Shown piece by piece: positions 1 to 8,056 of a stretch of 64,000 nucleotides of DNA. Where the stretch lies: assembly GCA_002716125.1 (NCBI GenBank), contig PAZH01000023.1, positions 38,278 through 102,277 of the forward strand. The letters are read 5' to 3'. Numbering within the stretch: the first letter of the stretch is position 1; every line of letters starts with the position of its first letter. Under the pieces are notes generated by a model. It did not search any database. It was not told the origin of the DNA and was given only the letters and a program-made list of their open reading frames with translations. This DNA comes from Rhodospirillaceae bacterium (lineage in GTDB: Bacteria; Pseudomonadota; Alphaproteobacteria; UBA8366). The position numbers were made by a program, and so were the translations under genes.

Positions 1-83
1 TGTACAGAAAACAATAAGAAAGAACATAATATTACAAGACGACTAATAATTATATATAAATAACTAAAGTAATTATCCTTGTT

Positions 84-706
84 TTAAGTTTTATACGTCG
101 CAATCTTGAAGGCCGCGACACTGAAAAAAAAACGCCAAGGCTGGCTTCGATCCAACGGCGAGAGCGACGATAGAACGCGACCACCGGCGCCGTCGAAAAG
201 GCGAGAGCGTAGGCGAGATGACCGAGTATGGAGAGGGCGGTCGTGCTAACCACTAGCGCAATACCGATCCAAAACGGGGCTTCCGCGCCGAACCCGATCC
301 CGACGATGGCGATCCAGTGGAGGGCTGCTTTCGGATTTGTCATTTGGATAAGCAGGCCGCGCCAATATAGGTTTTCGCCCTTCGCGGCGGTCGCGATTAT
401 GTTCGCCGCCGGCGTACAGGCCGACCGGAACGCTTTATAGGCCAGCCAAAGGAGGTAGGCGGCACCGAATACTTTCAACACGATCATGGCTTCCGCATAG
501 GCGGCCACGAGTGCCGTAAGGCCTGTCACGGTCAGTGTCGCCTAAATGCCCGATCCCGTACCGACGCCGAGCGCGAGGGAGGCGCCTTGTTTGCGCCCCC
601 GCTCCATTGACGTGCCGATGATCGCGAGAATGTTTGGACCGATGCTAATAAAGCCAACGGCGAGAATGCTGAGGGCAAGAAAGAGGCTGGCGAAATTCTC
701 GGTCAT
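84..706 (-). pseudogene. LysE-family amino acid exporter, broken
   Basis: This is a remnant of a LysE/RhtB-type inner-membrane exporter of amino acids or small metabolites. Reading from the ATG at 706, the protein has the family start (MTENFASLFLAL, then GPNILAIIGTSMERGRKQG). An in-frame TAG at 544-542 follows codon 54, where the family normally has Trp (GI-stop-ATLTVTG), so a TGG to TAG change is the simplest explanation. The frame stays open to 50, but the last residues look wrong. A run of nine A (124-132; nine T in the gene) is one base short: ten T would restore GVFF(F)SVAAFKIATYKT and a stop at 86-84, giving about 207 residues, the usual LysE length. With two independent lesions it is probably dead. 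A sequencing error could explain the homopolymer but less easily the stop. Confidence 0.8.
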
Positions 707-820
707 GGGAAGCTTCTCATTGTCGGGGCTTTATTCATATGGCCCTGAATATAACCGGTATTCAACGATCGATGGTTCGATCCCCGTCGTAGCAATAGTT
801 CGGAATGCCGCCGCAATCGT

Positions 821-1384
821 TTATGCATCGAACGGTAATTTCTCACCATCCGGCACGCCGATTTTGAAAGTGTTCAGTGACATCGACACCATGGTGTAGA
901 AACCGCAAAGATTGATGAGCTCGGCGACTCCGTGCTCGCCGAAGGCGTCGACCGCCCGTTGATATGTCGCATCGTCGATGTGATGAATGCGATGCAGATC
1001 GTAGGCGAGGTCGTGGACCGCTGCATCCCGTGCGTCACTGAAGTCAGGCCTCTCGCCGGTCTTTATCGATTGGATCATATCGGCGGGCACGCCCGCGTCG
1101 GTCGCCATCTTCTCATGGGCGAACCATTCGTATTGGGACGTCCAATATGCACCCGTCACAAGGATCGCGATTTCGATATATCGCCGGTCCATGGACAAAT
1201 TAAAACGAAACTGTTTACCGAGAGTGTCGATCGTTTCCGCCAGCTCCGGATTGAGCATCCAGATATCGAAGGGGCCGCCAATGCGTCCATCGCTCACGCC
1301 GGAGCGTCCCTCGGCGATCTTGTCGAACGCTTTTTGCTGGGTGGGACTCAATTCTGCATAAGTCTTTCGGGTGAGGCGTTCCAT
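821..1384 (-). CDS. Carboxymuconolactone decarboxylase-like (AhpD fold) protein
   Basis: A 187-residue protein of the carboxymuconolactone decarboxylase-like superfamily, helical proteins that include gamma-carboxymuconolactone decarboxylase and AhpD peroxidase partners. Support comes from the length and from the core EWFAHEKMATDAGVP followed by the C-terminal helix AELINLCGFYTMVSMSLNTF. I do not see the AhpD CxxC pair, so a thiol peroxidase role is not supported. Many family members are of unknown function. The start at 1384 (MERLTRKTY) was chosen because the upstream extension is low quality and would run into the preceding gene. It lies 40 bases behind a nitronate monooxygenase gene on the same strand and probably shares its transcript. 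Confidence 0.8.
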   Translation of the reverse strand: MERLTRKTYAELSPTQQKAFDKIAEGRSGVSDGRIGGPFDIWMLNPELAETIDTLGKQFRFNLSMDRRYIEIAILVTGAYWTSQYEWFAHEKMATDAGVPADMIQSIKTGERPDFSDARDAAVHDLAYDLHRIHHIDDATYQRAVDAFGEHGVAELINLCGFYTMVSMSLNTFKIGVPDGEKLPFDA

Positions 1385-1424
1385 GATCCGTGTCCCTGTC
1401 AATTCTCGTTCGATTCTAGCGCGA

Positions 1425-2477
1425 TCAGGCGAACCGCCTAAAGCTGGCGTCGGTTTCCGCCGCGAGGTGCCGCACCAATTCACCTGCCGGCTTTGCGACC
1501 GTCAGCTTTGCGGATTGTCCGGCGTAAAGCGCCATATATTGCGGATCACCCGCCTCGGCGAGCGGTGTCGTCAACCGAAGTTGGGAGGGAAAAGGCAGTG
1601 GATCGTCATCGGCGAGTGTGTCGATCAAGGTGTTGCGCAGAAAGCGCGCGGGCTTTCCACTGATCACGTCGGTGACCATGGTCGCACTGTCGTTGGCTTC
1701 GCTCAATGCCTGGCGATGCGCTTCGGCGACGTTTGCCTCCTCGCAGCGAAGAAATGCAGTGCCGAGCTGGACGGCGCTTGCGCCGAGCATCATCGCTGCG
1801 GCGATGGTCTGTCCGTTGACGATGCCGCCAGCGGCGACGACTGGGATCGAGACGGCATGGACGATTTGCGGGAGCAGGGAAAACAGGCCCGGTTGCATCG
1901 AGACATCGACGTTCGTAAAGGTCCCGCGGTGACCGCCGGCTTCGATGCCTTGGGCGATGACGACATCGGCGCCGTCGCGTTCGAGCGCGACAGCTTCGGC
2001 GACCGTCGTGGCGCTGCAGAGGATCATCGTGCCCGCGTTCTTGAGCGCATTCAGGGCATCGGGTGCGGGCAGGCCGAAATGAAAACTGGCCAGCTCGGGC
2101 TTCAAATCCAAGAGGATTTCCAGATGATCCGGATCCATCCGGCTTCGCGAAGGCGTCGGTTCCGGCACGGGTCCCAAGCCGTCCTTATCGTAAAGCGTCT
2201 GCAACGTCGCGCGCATTGCGCCGCCCACATCGGAAAGGTCGTCGGGTGTCTCCCAGAGAAGGTAATTGACGTTGAGGCTGCCGCCGCTCAATTGTCGGAA
2301 TCCCTCGATGCGGCGCCGGACATTGTCCGGATGAAGGCCGGACATGCCGAGCCCGCCGAGCCCGCCTGCGTTGCTGACTGCCGCGGCGAGGGCGGGTGTC
2401 GTCTTGTCGCCCATGGGCGCCTGCAGTATCGGCCACTCCAAATTCAATCGCTTGGTTAATGCGTTCTGAGACCACAT
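1425..2477 (-). CDS. Nitronate monooxygenase-like FMN oxidoreductase
   Basis: A 350-residue TIM-barrel flavoprotein of the nitronate monooxygenase (2-nitropropane dioxygenase) family, which oxidises alkyl nitronates with FMN and oxygen. Related proteins include enoyl reductases. Visible family features are the N-terminal strand WPILQAPMG, the active-site-like EAGGHRG, and the phosphate-binding strands PVVAAGGI and GASAVQLGTAFL. The start at 2477 (MWSQNALTK) has GGAG seven bases upstream; the longer ORF start has no such support. It sits between a PhyH-type dioxygenase gene (41-base gap) and a carboxymuconolactone-decarboxylase-like gene (40-base gap), all on the minus strand. The true substrate cannot be read from the sequence. 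Confidence 0.85.
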   Translation of the reverse strand: MWSQNALTKRLNLEWPILQAPMGDKTTPALAAAVSNAGGLGGLGMSGLHPDNVRRRIEGFRQLSGGSLNVNYLLWETPDDLSDVGGAMRATLQTLYDKDGLGPVPEPTPSRSRMDPDHLEILLDLKPELASFHFGLPAPDALNALKNAGTMILCSATTVAEAVALERDGADVVIAQGIEAGGHRGTFTNVDVSMQPGLFSLLPQIVHAVSIPVVAAGGIVNGQTIAAAMMLGASAVQLGTAFLRCEEANVAEAHRQALSEANDSATMVTDVISGKPARFLRNTLIDTLADDDPLPFPSQLRLTTPLAEAGDPQYMALYAGQSAKLTVAKPAGELVRHLAAETDASFRRFA

Positions 2478-2518
2478 GGCCGTTCTCCGATGAGGTGAAG
2501 CGCGTTCAGTTTTGCGGA

Positions 2519-3316
2519 TTAGGACGTCAAACAATCGTCCGTTAAAGGTTCAACCGCTTCAAAGTCCTGCAAGGCTAGAAAATCCGGGCGGGTCGGGGCG
2601 GTTATTTTATTGTCGGTGCGGTTGGGGCTCCAGAACACGATGGTGCGGTTCCAGGGCGACATGTTGGGCGCGGAGCCGTGTAGGGTGCAGCCGTGGAAGA
2701 AGACAACGGAGCCGGCGGGACCCTTGGGCGCGACCAGGCCGTGTTCTTTGATCAGACGGTCGATGGTCTCGTTCGTGTAGGGGCTACCGATCGCATCTTC
2801 GGCGAGACGACCGTATTCCGGGATGCGGTCGAAATTCTTATCGGAAGGAATCATGCCAAGCTTGTGCGTGCCGGGGACGAACATGGTCGGGCCGTTAAAC
2901 TCCGTCACGTCGTCAAGGAAGAGAGCCGCGTTGATGACACGGGGTTCGGGCATGCCGTCATCCTCGAACCAGGTCCGGTAGTCTTGGTGCCAATGCCAGA
3001 TTTCGCCGTCATGTGCGTTCTTGGTGTTGATTTTGAACTGGTGCAGATAAACCGGCCCGCCAAGCGTCTGCATCGCCGGTTCGATAATCCGCGGGTGTTG
3101 GCTGAGACGGCGGAAGAGTTCGCTTGAATGATGGGGAGCAATGGCGGAGCGGATGGAGTTGCTATTCCCTTCCTTCAGATTGACGGGGCCGTCGCGCTCC
3201 AGAATCTTCGGGAGGTCTGCGTTCAAAAGTTCGACTTCGGCCGCGTCGAAAAGGCGTTCGACGAAGAGCACCCCATTCCGCTCGAACTCGTTCAGTTGTT
3301 CCGTTGTCCATTTCAT
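2519..3316 (-). CDS. PhyH-family 2-oxoglutarate/Fe(II) dioxygenase, EctD-like
   Basis: A 265-residue phytanoyl-CoA dioxygenase (PhyH) family protein, a non-haem iron, 2-oxoglutarate-dependent hydroxylase. The iron triad is visible as H110-x-D112 in WHWHQDYRTW and H213 in LHGSAPN, with R224 placed to bind 2-oxoglutarate. The stretch around residues 107-125 (WHWHQDY..W..DDGMP) resembles the ectoine hydroxylase signature, but there are no ectoine genes nearby, so I call it only EctD-like. The start at 3316 (MKWTTEQL) avoids a poor 17-residue extension. It is first in the minus-strand set with the nitronate monooxygenase gene and is divergent from mipZ. The substrate is unknown. Confidence 0.85.
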   Translation of the reverse strand: MKWTTEQLNEFERNGVLFVERLFDAAEVELLNADLPKILERDGPVNLKEGNSNSIRSAIAPHHSSELFRRLSQHPRIIEPAMQTLGGPVYLHQFKINTKNAHDGEIWHWHQDYRTWFEDDGMPEPRVINAALFLDDVTEFNGPTMFVPGTHKLGMIPSDKNFDRIPEYGRLAEDAIGSPYTNETIDRLIKEHGLVAPKGPAGSVVFFHGCTLHGSAPNMSPWNRTIVFWSPNRTDNKITAPTRPDFLALQDFEAVEPLTDDCLTS

Positions 3317-3397
3317 GCCTGTCACCCCGTCGTGAACGATAGTCCTTAACAAAAATTGTTTCGCCATTCACGCGAATCATCGTACATCCTGTGGGGT

Positions 3398-4288
3398 ATG
3401 AGAAGCGAAATCGAGGACACGCCCGATACGCCCGCCACACCGGGGCCGGCGCATATCGTGGTCTTGGGCAATGAGAAAGGCGGTTCAGGCAAGTCGACAA
3501 CGGCGATGCATGTCGCCGTTCATCTGCTGCGCCAGGGATATCGGGTCGGCTGTCTCGACCTGGATGCCCGGCAAGGTACGTTGCGCCGATATATCAAGAA
3601 CCGGCTCGACTACGTAAAAGCGAACAATCTATCGCTGCCGAGCCCGACCTACGCCGTGATCGAGCGGGTTGAACTCGAAAGCCGAAGCGACTCGGAAAAG
3701 CGCGAGGAAGCGATGCTCGACGCATTCATCGCGGAGTTTCGAGCGAGCCACGACTTCCTGATCGTCGATACGCCGGGCAGCGATAGCTCGCTCGCGCGTC
3801 GGGCCTTAGGTCATGCCGATACCTTGCTGACGCCGATGAATGACAGTTTTATCGATCTGGATATTTTGGGGCAGGTTGATCCGAATTCGCACAAGGTGGT
3901 CCGGCCGAGCCACTATGCCGAGGTTGTCTGGGAACAGCGCAAGACGCGCGCGGGCCGCGGCAGCCGACCGATCGATTGGGTCGTGATGCGGAACCGTCTC
4001 GGCACGTTGGATTCCGCGAACAACCGTGCAATGGAAACCGCATTAGAGGATTTGGCAAACCGGATTGGTTTTCGGCTGGTCGTTGGGTTTACCGAGCGCG
4101 TGATCTTCCGCGAGTTGTTCTTGATGGGACTGACGCTGCTCGATCTGCGTGATGTCGGGGCGGATATTAAGCTCAGCATGTCGCATATCGCAGCCCGCCA
4201 GGAGGTCGCGCAACTGGTAAACGGTCTCAATTTGGGCGCGCCCGCGGGACCGTCAGATGACGAGAACACTGGACGTACAGCCCCCTGA
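3398..4288 (+). CDS. mipZ: MipZ, division-plane positioning ATPase
   Basis: A 296-residue deviant ParA/MinD-type ATPase matching MipZ, which in Caulobacter binds the ParB complex at the chromosomal origin and forms a gradient that keeps FtsZ away from the poles. The Walker A region is GNEKGGSGKSTTAMH near residues 24-38. Switch regions follow (CLDLDARQGT; IVDTPGSDSSLARRA), as do MipZ-specific blocks: TPMNDSFIDLDILG, RPSHYAEVVWE, DWVVMRNRL and RVIFRELFLMGLTLLDL. The C terminus (SHIAARQEVAQLV) also matches. The ATG at 3398 begins a short disordered leader; a longer frame exists but is unlikely. It is followed after 17 bases by a VWA gene on the same strand and is divergent from the PhyH gene. 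Confidence 0.93.
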   Translation: MRSEIEDTPDTPATPGPAHIVVLGNEKGGSGKSTTAMHVAVHLLRQGYRVGCLDLDARQGTLRRYIKNRLDYVKANNLSLPSPTYAVIERVELESRSDSEKREEAMLDAFIAEFRASHDFLIVDTPGSDSSLARRALGHADTLLTPMNDSFIDLDILGQVDPNSHKVVRPSHYAEVVWEQRKTRAGRGSRPIDWVVMRNRLGTLDSANNRAMETALEDLANRIGFRLVVGFTERVIFRELFLMGLTLLDLRDVGADIKLSMSHIAARQEVAQLVNGLNLGAPAGPSDDENTGRTAP

Positions 4289-4289
4289 T

Positions 4290-4304
4290 CCCCTTATAAA
4301 GGGG
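4290..4304 (+). promoter_or_regulatory. Small hairpin covering the ribosome site of the VWA gene
   Basis: CCCCTT (4290-4295) can pair with AAGGGG (4299-4304) across a three-base loop. The 3' arm is the purine-rich stretch directly in front of the ATG at 4306, so folding would hide the start and could tune translation of the VWA gene relative to mipZ. Only the base complementarity is seen; any regulatory effect is inferred. Confidence 0.3.
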
Positions 4305-4305
4305 G

Positions 4306-5013
4306 ATGGCAAAGCTACCAACATCGACAGAAGACGACGTTAGCGCGTTTTTGCGTAAGGTAAACGAGACGCCGGCACCGGCCGCGGGCGCGCCGGGCGA
4401 GCGAGGACGCCTCATTTTTGCGATGGACGCGACGGCGAGCCGTGAGCCCACGTGGGATCAAGCTTGTCAGATCCAGGGCGAGATGTTCAGTGAAACGTCG
4501 ACTCTCGGCGGGCTGGAAGTACAGCTGATTTTCTACCGCGGTTTCGGCGAGTGCCGCGCCAGTAAATGGGCACCGAATGCGAAGGAGCTTCTTCGCCTGA
4601 TGACGAGTGTGCGCTGCCGGGGCGGCCAGTCTCAGATCGCCAAAGTGCTCGACCATGCGAAACGCGAAGCGGAAAAAGGGAAGGTGAACGCGCTGGTCTT
4701 TGTCGGCGATGCCTTGGAAGAGGATATCGACCGCGTTTGCCACAAGGCGGGCGAGTTGGGCTTGCTGGGCGTTCCGATGTTTCTGTTCCACGAGGGCGGC
4801 GACCCGGTCGCGGAGCGCGATTTCCGAGAATTGGCGCGGTTGACCGGCGGTGCCTATTGCCCGTTTGATGCGGGAAGCGCTCAACAGTTGCGGGACTTAC
4901 TTTCCGCTGTGGCCGTCTACGCCGCGGGTGGACGTCGTGCGTTGCTTGAATACGGAAACAATCGGGGCGGAGACGTCTTGCGGTTGACGCACCAGATGAG
5001 CGGCAAGGGTTAG
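4306..5013 (+). CDS. VWA-domain protein of the mipZ operon
   Basis: A 235-residue soluble protein with a von Willebrand factor A-like fold. After about 33 disordered residues there is a first strand LIFAMDATASR whose D41-x-T43-x-S45 fits the metal-ion-dependent adhesion site. Further alternating strands follow (VQLIFYRGFGEC; ALVFVGDALEED; GVPMFLFHEGGD). No signal peptide or membrane span is visible, so it should be cytoplasmic. It lies between mipZ and a membrane J-domain gene, with gaps of 17 and 6 bases, and is surely co-transcribed. No function is known to me. The position suggests an adaptor in assembly or division processes, which is inference only. Confidence 0.8.
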   Translation: MAKLPTSTEDDVSAFLRKVNETPAPAAGAPGERGRLIFAMDATASREPTWDQACQIQGEMFSETSTLGGLEVQLIFYRGFGECRASKWAPNAKELLRLMTSVRCRGGQSQIAKVLDHAKREAEKGKVNALVFVGDALEEDIDRVCHKAGELGLLGVPMFLFHEGGDPVAERDFRELARLTGGAYCPFDAGSAQQLRDLLSAVAVYAAGGRRALLEYGNNRGGDVLRLTHQMSGKG

Positions 5014-5019
5014 GCGACC

Positions 5020-5736
5020 GTGGGCTATTTGTTTCTCGGCATTATGCTGTTGGTGGCCTTGGTGTTTTTCCTGAAGTGGTACGCCACGGCACCACCGGCA
5101 TCGATCCTGAAGGTATTGAAATGGGGCGGCATTACCCTCGCCGTGGTCGTCGCGCTGTTCTTCCTATTGCGCGGCGGGTTCCAGTTCCTGTGGATTGCCG
5201 GCGCATTCCTCCTGCCTTGGCTAATGCGCGCCTGGGGCATGCGGAATTTTGCGCGGGCGTCGAAGCCCCGTGCCGGTGGCCAAAGGTCGACTGTGCGCAC
5301 GCGGTTCGTATCCATGGAACTCGATCATGATACAGGCGAGATGGATGGCGATATCTTGGAGGGCCCTTACGCAGGCCGTCGGTTGTCCGATCTGGATTTG
5401 GATTCATTGCTCGACCTGCTGCATGCGGCCGCGTCGGCGGACGCGCAATCCGCGCAAGTTCTGCAGAGTTATCTTGATCGTATGCATGGCGACGAATGGC
5501 GCGAGCGGGCAGGCGATTCGGCGGGTGCAACGGATGAAGCGGGCGCGGCTGCGAGCAGCGGCCAGATGTCGCGCGAAGAGGCTTTTGAAATTCTCGGTCT
5601 CGAGGTCGGTGCGAGCGACGAAGACATCAAGCTAGCCCACCGTCGGCTGATTCGCGAATACCATCCGGACCGCGGCGGCTCGGATTACCTCGCGGCCAAA
5701 ATCAATGAAGCGAAAGACCTGCTGCTAAAAGACTGA
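5020..5736 (+). CDS. Membrane-anchored J-domain (DnaJ-like) protein
   Basis: A 238-residue protein with two N-terminal membrane spans (about residues 3-20 and 36-66), a basic linker, and a C-terminal J domain (about 183-238). The HPD motif at 215-217 is needed to stimulate Hsp70 (DnaK) ATPase. The J domain is short and ends at the protein terminus, an arrangement like the mitochondrial Pam18/Tim14-DNAJC15 group rather than classical DnaJ, which carries G/F and zinc regions. The start is GTG at 5020, six bases after the VWA stop. It probably recruits DnaK to the inner membrane. Its operon partner role with MipZ and the VWA protein is not established. Confidence 0.85.
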   Translation: MGYLFLGIMLLVALVFFLKWYATAPPASILKVLKWGGITLAVVVALFFLLRGGFQFLWIAGAFLLPWLMRAWGMRNFARASKPRAGGQRSTVRTRFVSMELDHDTGEMDGDILEGPYAGRRLSDLDLDSLLDLLHAAASADAQSAQVLQSYLDRMHGDEWRERAGDSAGATDEAGAAASSGQMSREEAFEILGLEVGASDEDIKLAHRRLIREYHPDRGGSDYLAAKINEAKDLLLKD

Positions 5737-5824
5737 GCCCGTGTAACAGAGTCGCGGTTGCGCGCTGCAGCAGGCTGTGGCAAACAGGCCGAAATTCGAG
5801 CGAAATTACTCAATCGGTTCATTC

Positions 5825-6700
5825 ATGTCCTCTCCGGTACGTAAGGCAATCTTTCCGGTCGGCGGCCTCGGCACGCGGTTTTTGCCGGCGACCAAGGCGA
5901 TGCCGAAAGAAATGCTGCCTGTGGTCGATAAGCCGCTCATTCAATATGCCGTTGAGGAGGCGGCGGCCGCCGGGATCGAGGAATTCGTTTTTGTCACGGG
6001 CCGCGGTAAGGCGGCCATCGAAGATCATTTCGACGTTTCCTACGAGCTGGAAAAGACGCTTGGTGAACGTGGGCGGGACGATGTCCTCGATGCGATCCGG
6101 GCGATCGGTCTTGAACCCGGCCAAATCTCATATACCCGGCAGATGGATCCGATGGGGTTGGGCCATGCGGTTTGGTGCGCGCGCAAACATGTCGGTAACG
6201 AGCCGGTCGCGGTCCTTCTGGCGGACGATTTGATCATGTCGAAGGCGCCGTGTTTGGGGCAACTCATTGATGTCCACAAAGAGACCGGCGGCAATGTCGT
6301 CGCGGTCGAGGAAGTGCCGGCCGAACATACGGACCGTTACGGCGTTCTTGATATCGACAGCGATGACGGTACGCGGGCGTCTGTGAGAGGTTTGGTCGAG
6401 AAACCGGATCCCGCCGAAGCGCCGTCGCGGCTTGCCATTATCGGCCGTTATGTGTTGATGCCCGAAGTCTTCGAACACCTCGCGAAATTCGAGACAGGCG
6501 CCGGCGGCGAGATTCAATTAACCGATGCCATGGCCAAAATGATCGGTCACATACCGTTTCACGGGTTACGCTTCGAAGGACGCCGCTTCGATTGTGGCGA
6601 TAAGATCGGATTCTTCGAAGCCAACCTCGCATTTGCGCTTGAGCGGGACGAGTTGCGCGACGATATTGCCGGCGTTTTGAAACAGTATGTCGATCGATAG
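5825..6700 (+). CDS. galU: UTP-glucose-1-phosphate uridylyltransferase
   Basis: GalU makes UDP-glucose from UTP and glucose-1-phosphate. The 291-residue protein carries the nucleotidyltransferase signature GGLGTRFLPATKAMPKEMLP (residues 13-32), the GLGHAVWCAR block, the metal-binding strand VLLADD, and the conserved VEKP and GRYVL segments. The start ATG at 5825 (MSSPVRKAIFPVG) matches the family N terminus; a 16-residue upstream extension is unlikely. It is followed after 21 bases by ugd and then by a phosphohexomutase gene. Together these can run glucose-6-P to glucose-1-P to UDP-glucose to UDP-glucuronate for envelope polysaccharides or glycolipids. Confidence 0.95.
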   Translation: MSSPVRKAIFPVGGLGTRFLPATKAMPKEMLPVVDKPLIQYAVEEAAAAGIEEFVFVTGRGKAAIEDHFDVSYELEKTLGERGRDDVLDAIRAIGLEPGQISYTRQMDPMGLGHAVWCARKHVGNEPVAVLLADDLIMSKAPCLGQLIDVHKETGGNVVAVEEVPAEHTDRYGVLDIDSDDGTRASVRGLVEKPDPAEAPSRLAIIGRYVLMPEVFEHLAKFETGAGGEIQLTDAMAKMIGHIPFHGLRFEGRRFDCGDKIGFFEANLAFALERDELRDDIAGVLKQYVDR

Positions 6701-6721
6701 TCGAAAGGACGGCGGCGCCCA

Positions 6722-8044
6722 ATGCAGATAGCCATGATTGGTACCGGATACGTGGGGTTGGTTTCCGGTGCCTGTTTCTCCGAATTCGGCATTGATGTCG
6801 TATGCGTAGACATGGATGCGGAGAAAATCGCACGTCTCGAAGATGGGATTATGCCGATTTACGAGCCGGGCCTCGATGTCCTTGTGGCGAACAACGTCAG
6901 TGCCGGCCGGTTGTCCTTTACGACGGACCTCAGAGCGGCCGTCGCAAGTTCGGACGCCGTGTTCATCGCGGTGGGCACGCCGAGCCGCCGGGGGGACGGT
7001 CACGCAGACCTGAGCTATGTGCACGCCGCCGCCGCGCAGATCGCCGAAGCGCTTGACGGCTATACCGTCGTGGTCACGAAATCGACGGTGCCGGTTGGCA
7101 CCGGCAACGATGTCGAGCGTATCATCCGGGAAACCCGGCCCGATGCCGATTATGACGTCGTTTCGAACCCCGAATTCCTGCGCGAGGGCTCCGCAATCGA
7201 GGACTTCATGCGTCCAGACCGCGTCGTGATCGGCACCGATAACGACGCGGCGAAGTCCCTCATGCATTCGCTCTATCGGCCGTTGTCGCTGATCGAAACA
7301 CCGATCTTGTTTACGAACCGGGAAACCGCGGAACTCATAAAGTACGCCACGAACGCGTTCCTTGCGACAAAGATCAGTTTTATCAATGAGTTATCGAATC
7401 TTTGCGAAGAAGTCGGCGCCGACGTCAGGGACGTTTCCAAGGGGATGGGACTGGACGGCCGGATCGGGCGTAAGTTTTTGCATCCCGGGCCAGGCTATGG
7501 CGGCTCGTGTTTTCCGAAGGATACACTTGCGCTGGTTCGGACAGCGCAGGAAGCGGGCGCTCCCATCCGTATTGTCGAAGCGGTCGTGGATATCAACACA
7601 GATCGCAAGAAGGCGATGGCAAGTCGGATTATCGACGCGTGCGGCGGCGATGTCGCGGGCAAGACCATCGCCATACTCGGGCTGACCTTTAAACCGAATA
7701 CCGACGATATGCGGGAGAGCCCAAGTTTAGATATCGTGCCGGCCCTGCAAGCGGCGGGCGCCAGCGTGCGCGCCTTCGACCCGGAAGGCATGGAAGAGGC
7801 GAAAAAGGTATTGGACGGCGTGACCTGGTGCGAAGACACCTATGATGCCATCAAGGGCAGCGACGCGGTCGCGATCGTTACCGAATGGAACGAATTTCGA
7901 TCGCTGGATTTCGCCCGAATGAAAGAGTCGATGCGGTCGCCGATCCTGGTTGATCTCCGCAATATCTACGAGCCCGAACACGTAACGGCGACGGGGTTCT
8001 CGTATAGCTGTGTCGGGCGGCCGGCACCGAACGCGGCTGAATAG
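6722..8044 (+). CDS. ugd: UDP-glucose 6-dehydrogenase
   Basis: This enzyme oxidises UDP-glucose twice with NAD+ to UDP-glucuronate. The 440-residue length is typical. An N-terminal Rossmann motif GTGYVGLVSG (7-16) binds NAD, and the catalytic Cys263 sits in GPGYGGSCFPKDT. K120-S121-T122 and the SNPEFLREGSA block are conserved. The C-terminal UDP-binding domain begins around residue 310 (TIAILGLTFKPNTDDMRESPS). It lies directly downstream of galU and 12 bases upstream of the phosphohexomutase gene on the same strand, so its substrate supply is encoded in the same operon. Confidence 0.95.
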   Translation: MQIAMIGTGYVGLVSGACFSEFGIDVVCVDMDAEKIARLEDGIMPIYEPGLDVLVANNVSAGRLSFTTDLRAAVASSDAVFIAVGTPSRRGDGHADLSYVHAAAAQIAEALDGYTVVVTKSTVPVGTGNDVERIIRETRPDADYDVVSNPEFLREGSAIEDFMRPDRVVIGTDNDAAKSLMHSLYRPLSLIETPILFTNRETAELIKYATNAFLATKISFINELSNLCEEVGADVRDVSKGMGLDGRIGRKFLHPGPGYGGSCFPKDTLALVRTAQEAGAPIRIVEAVVDINTDRKKAMASRIIDACGGDVAGKTIAILGLTFKPNTDDMRESPSLDIVPALQAAGASVRAFDPEGMEEAKKVLDGVTWCEDTYDAIKGSDAVAIVTEWNEFRSLDFARMKESMRSPILVDLRNIYEPEHVTATGFSYSCVGRPAPNAAE

Positions 8045-8056
8045 AGGCGCGCTCGG

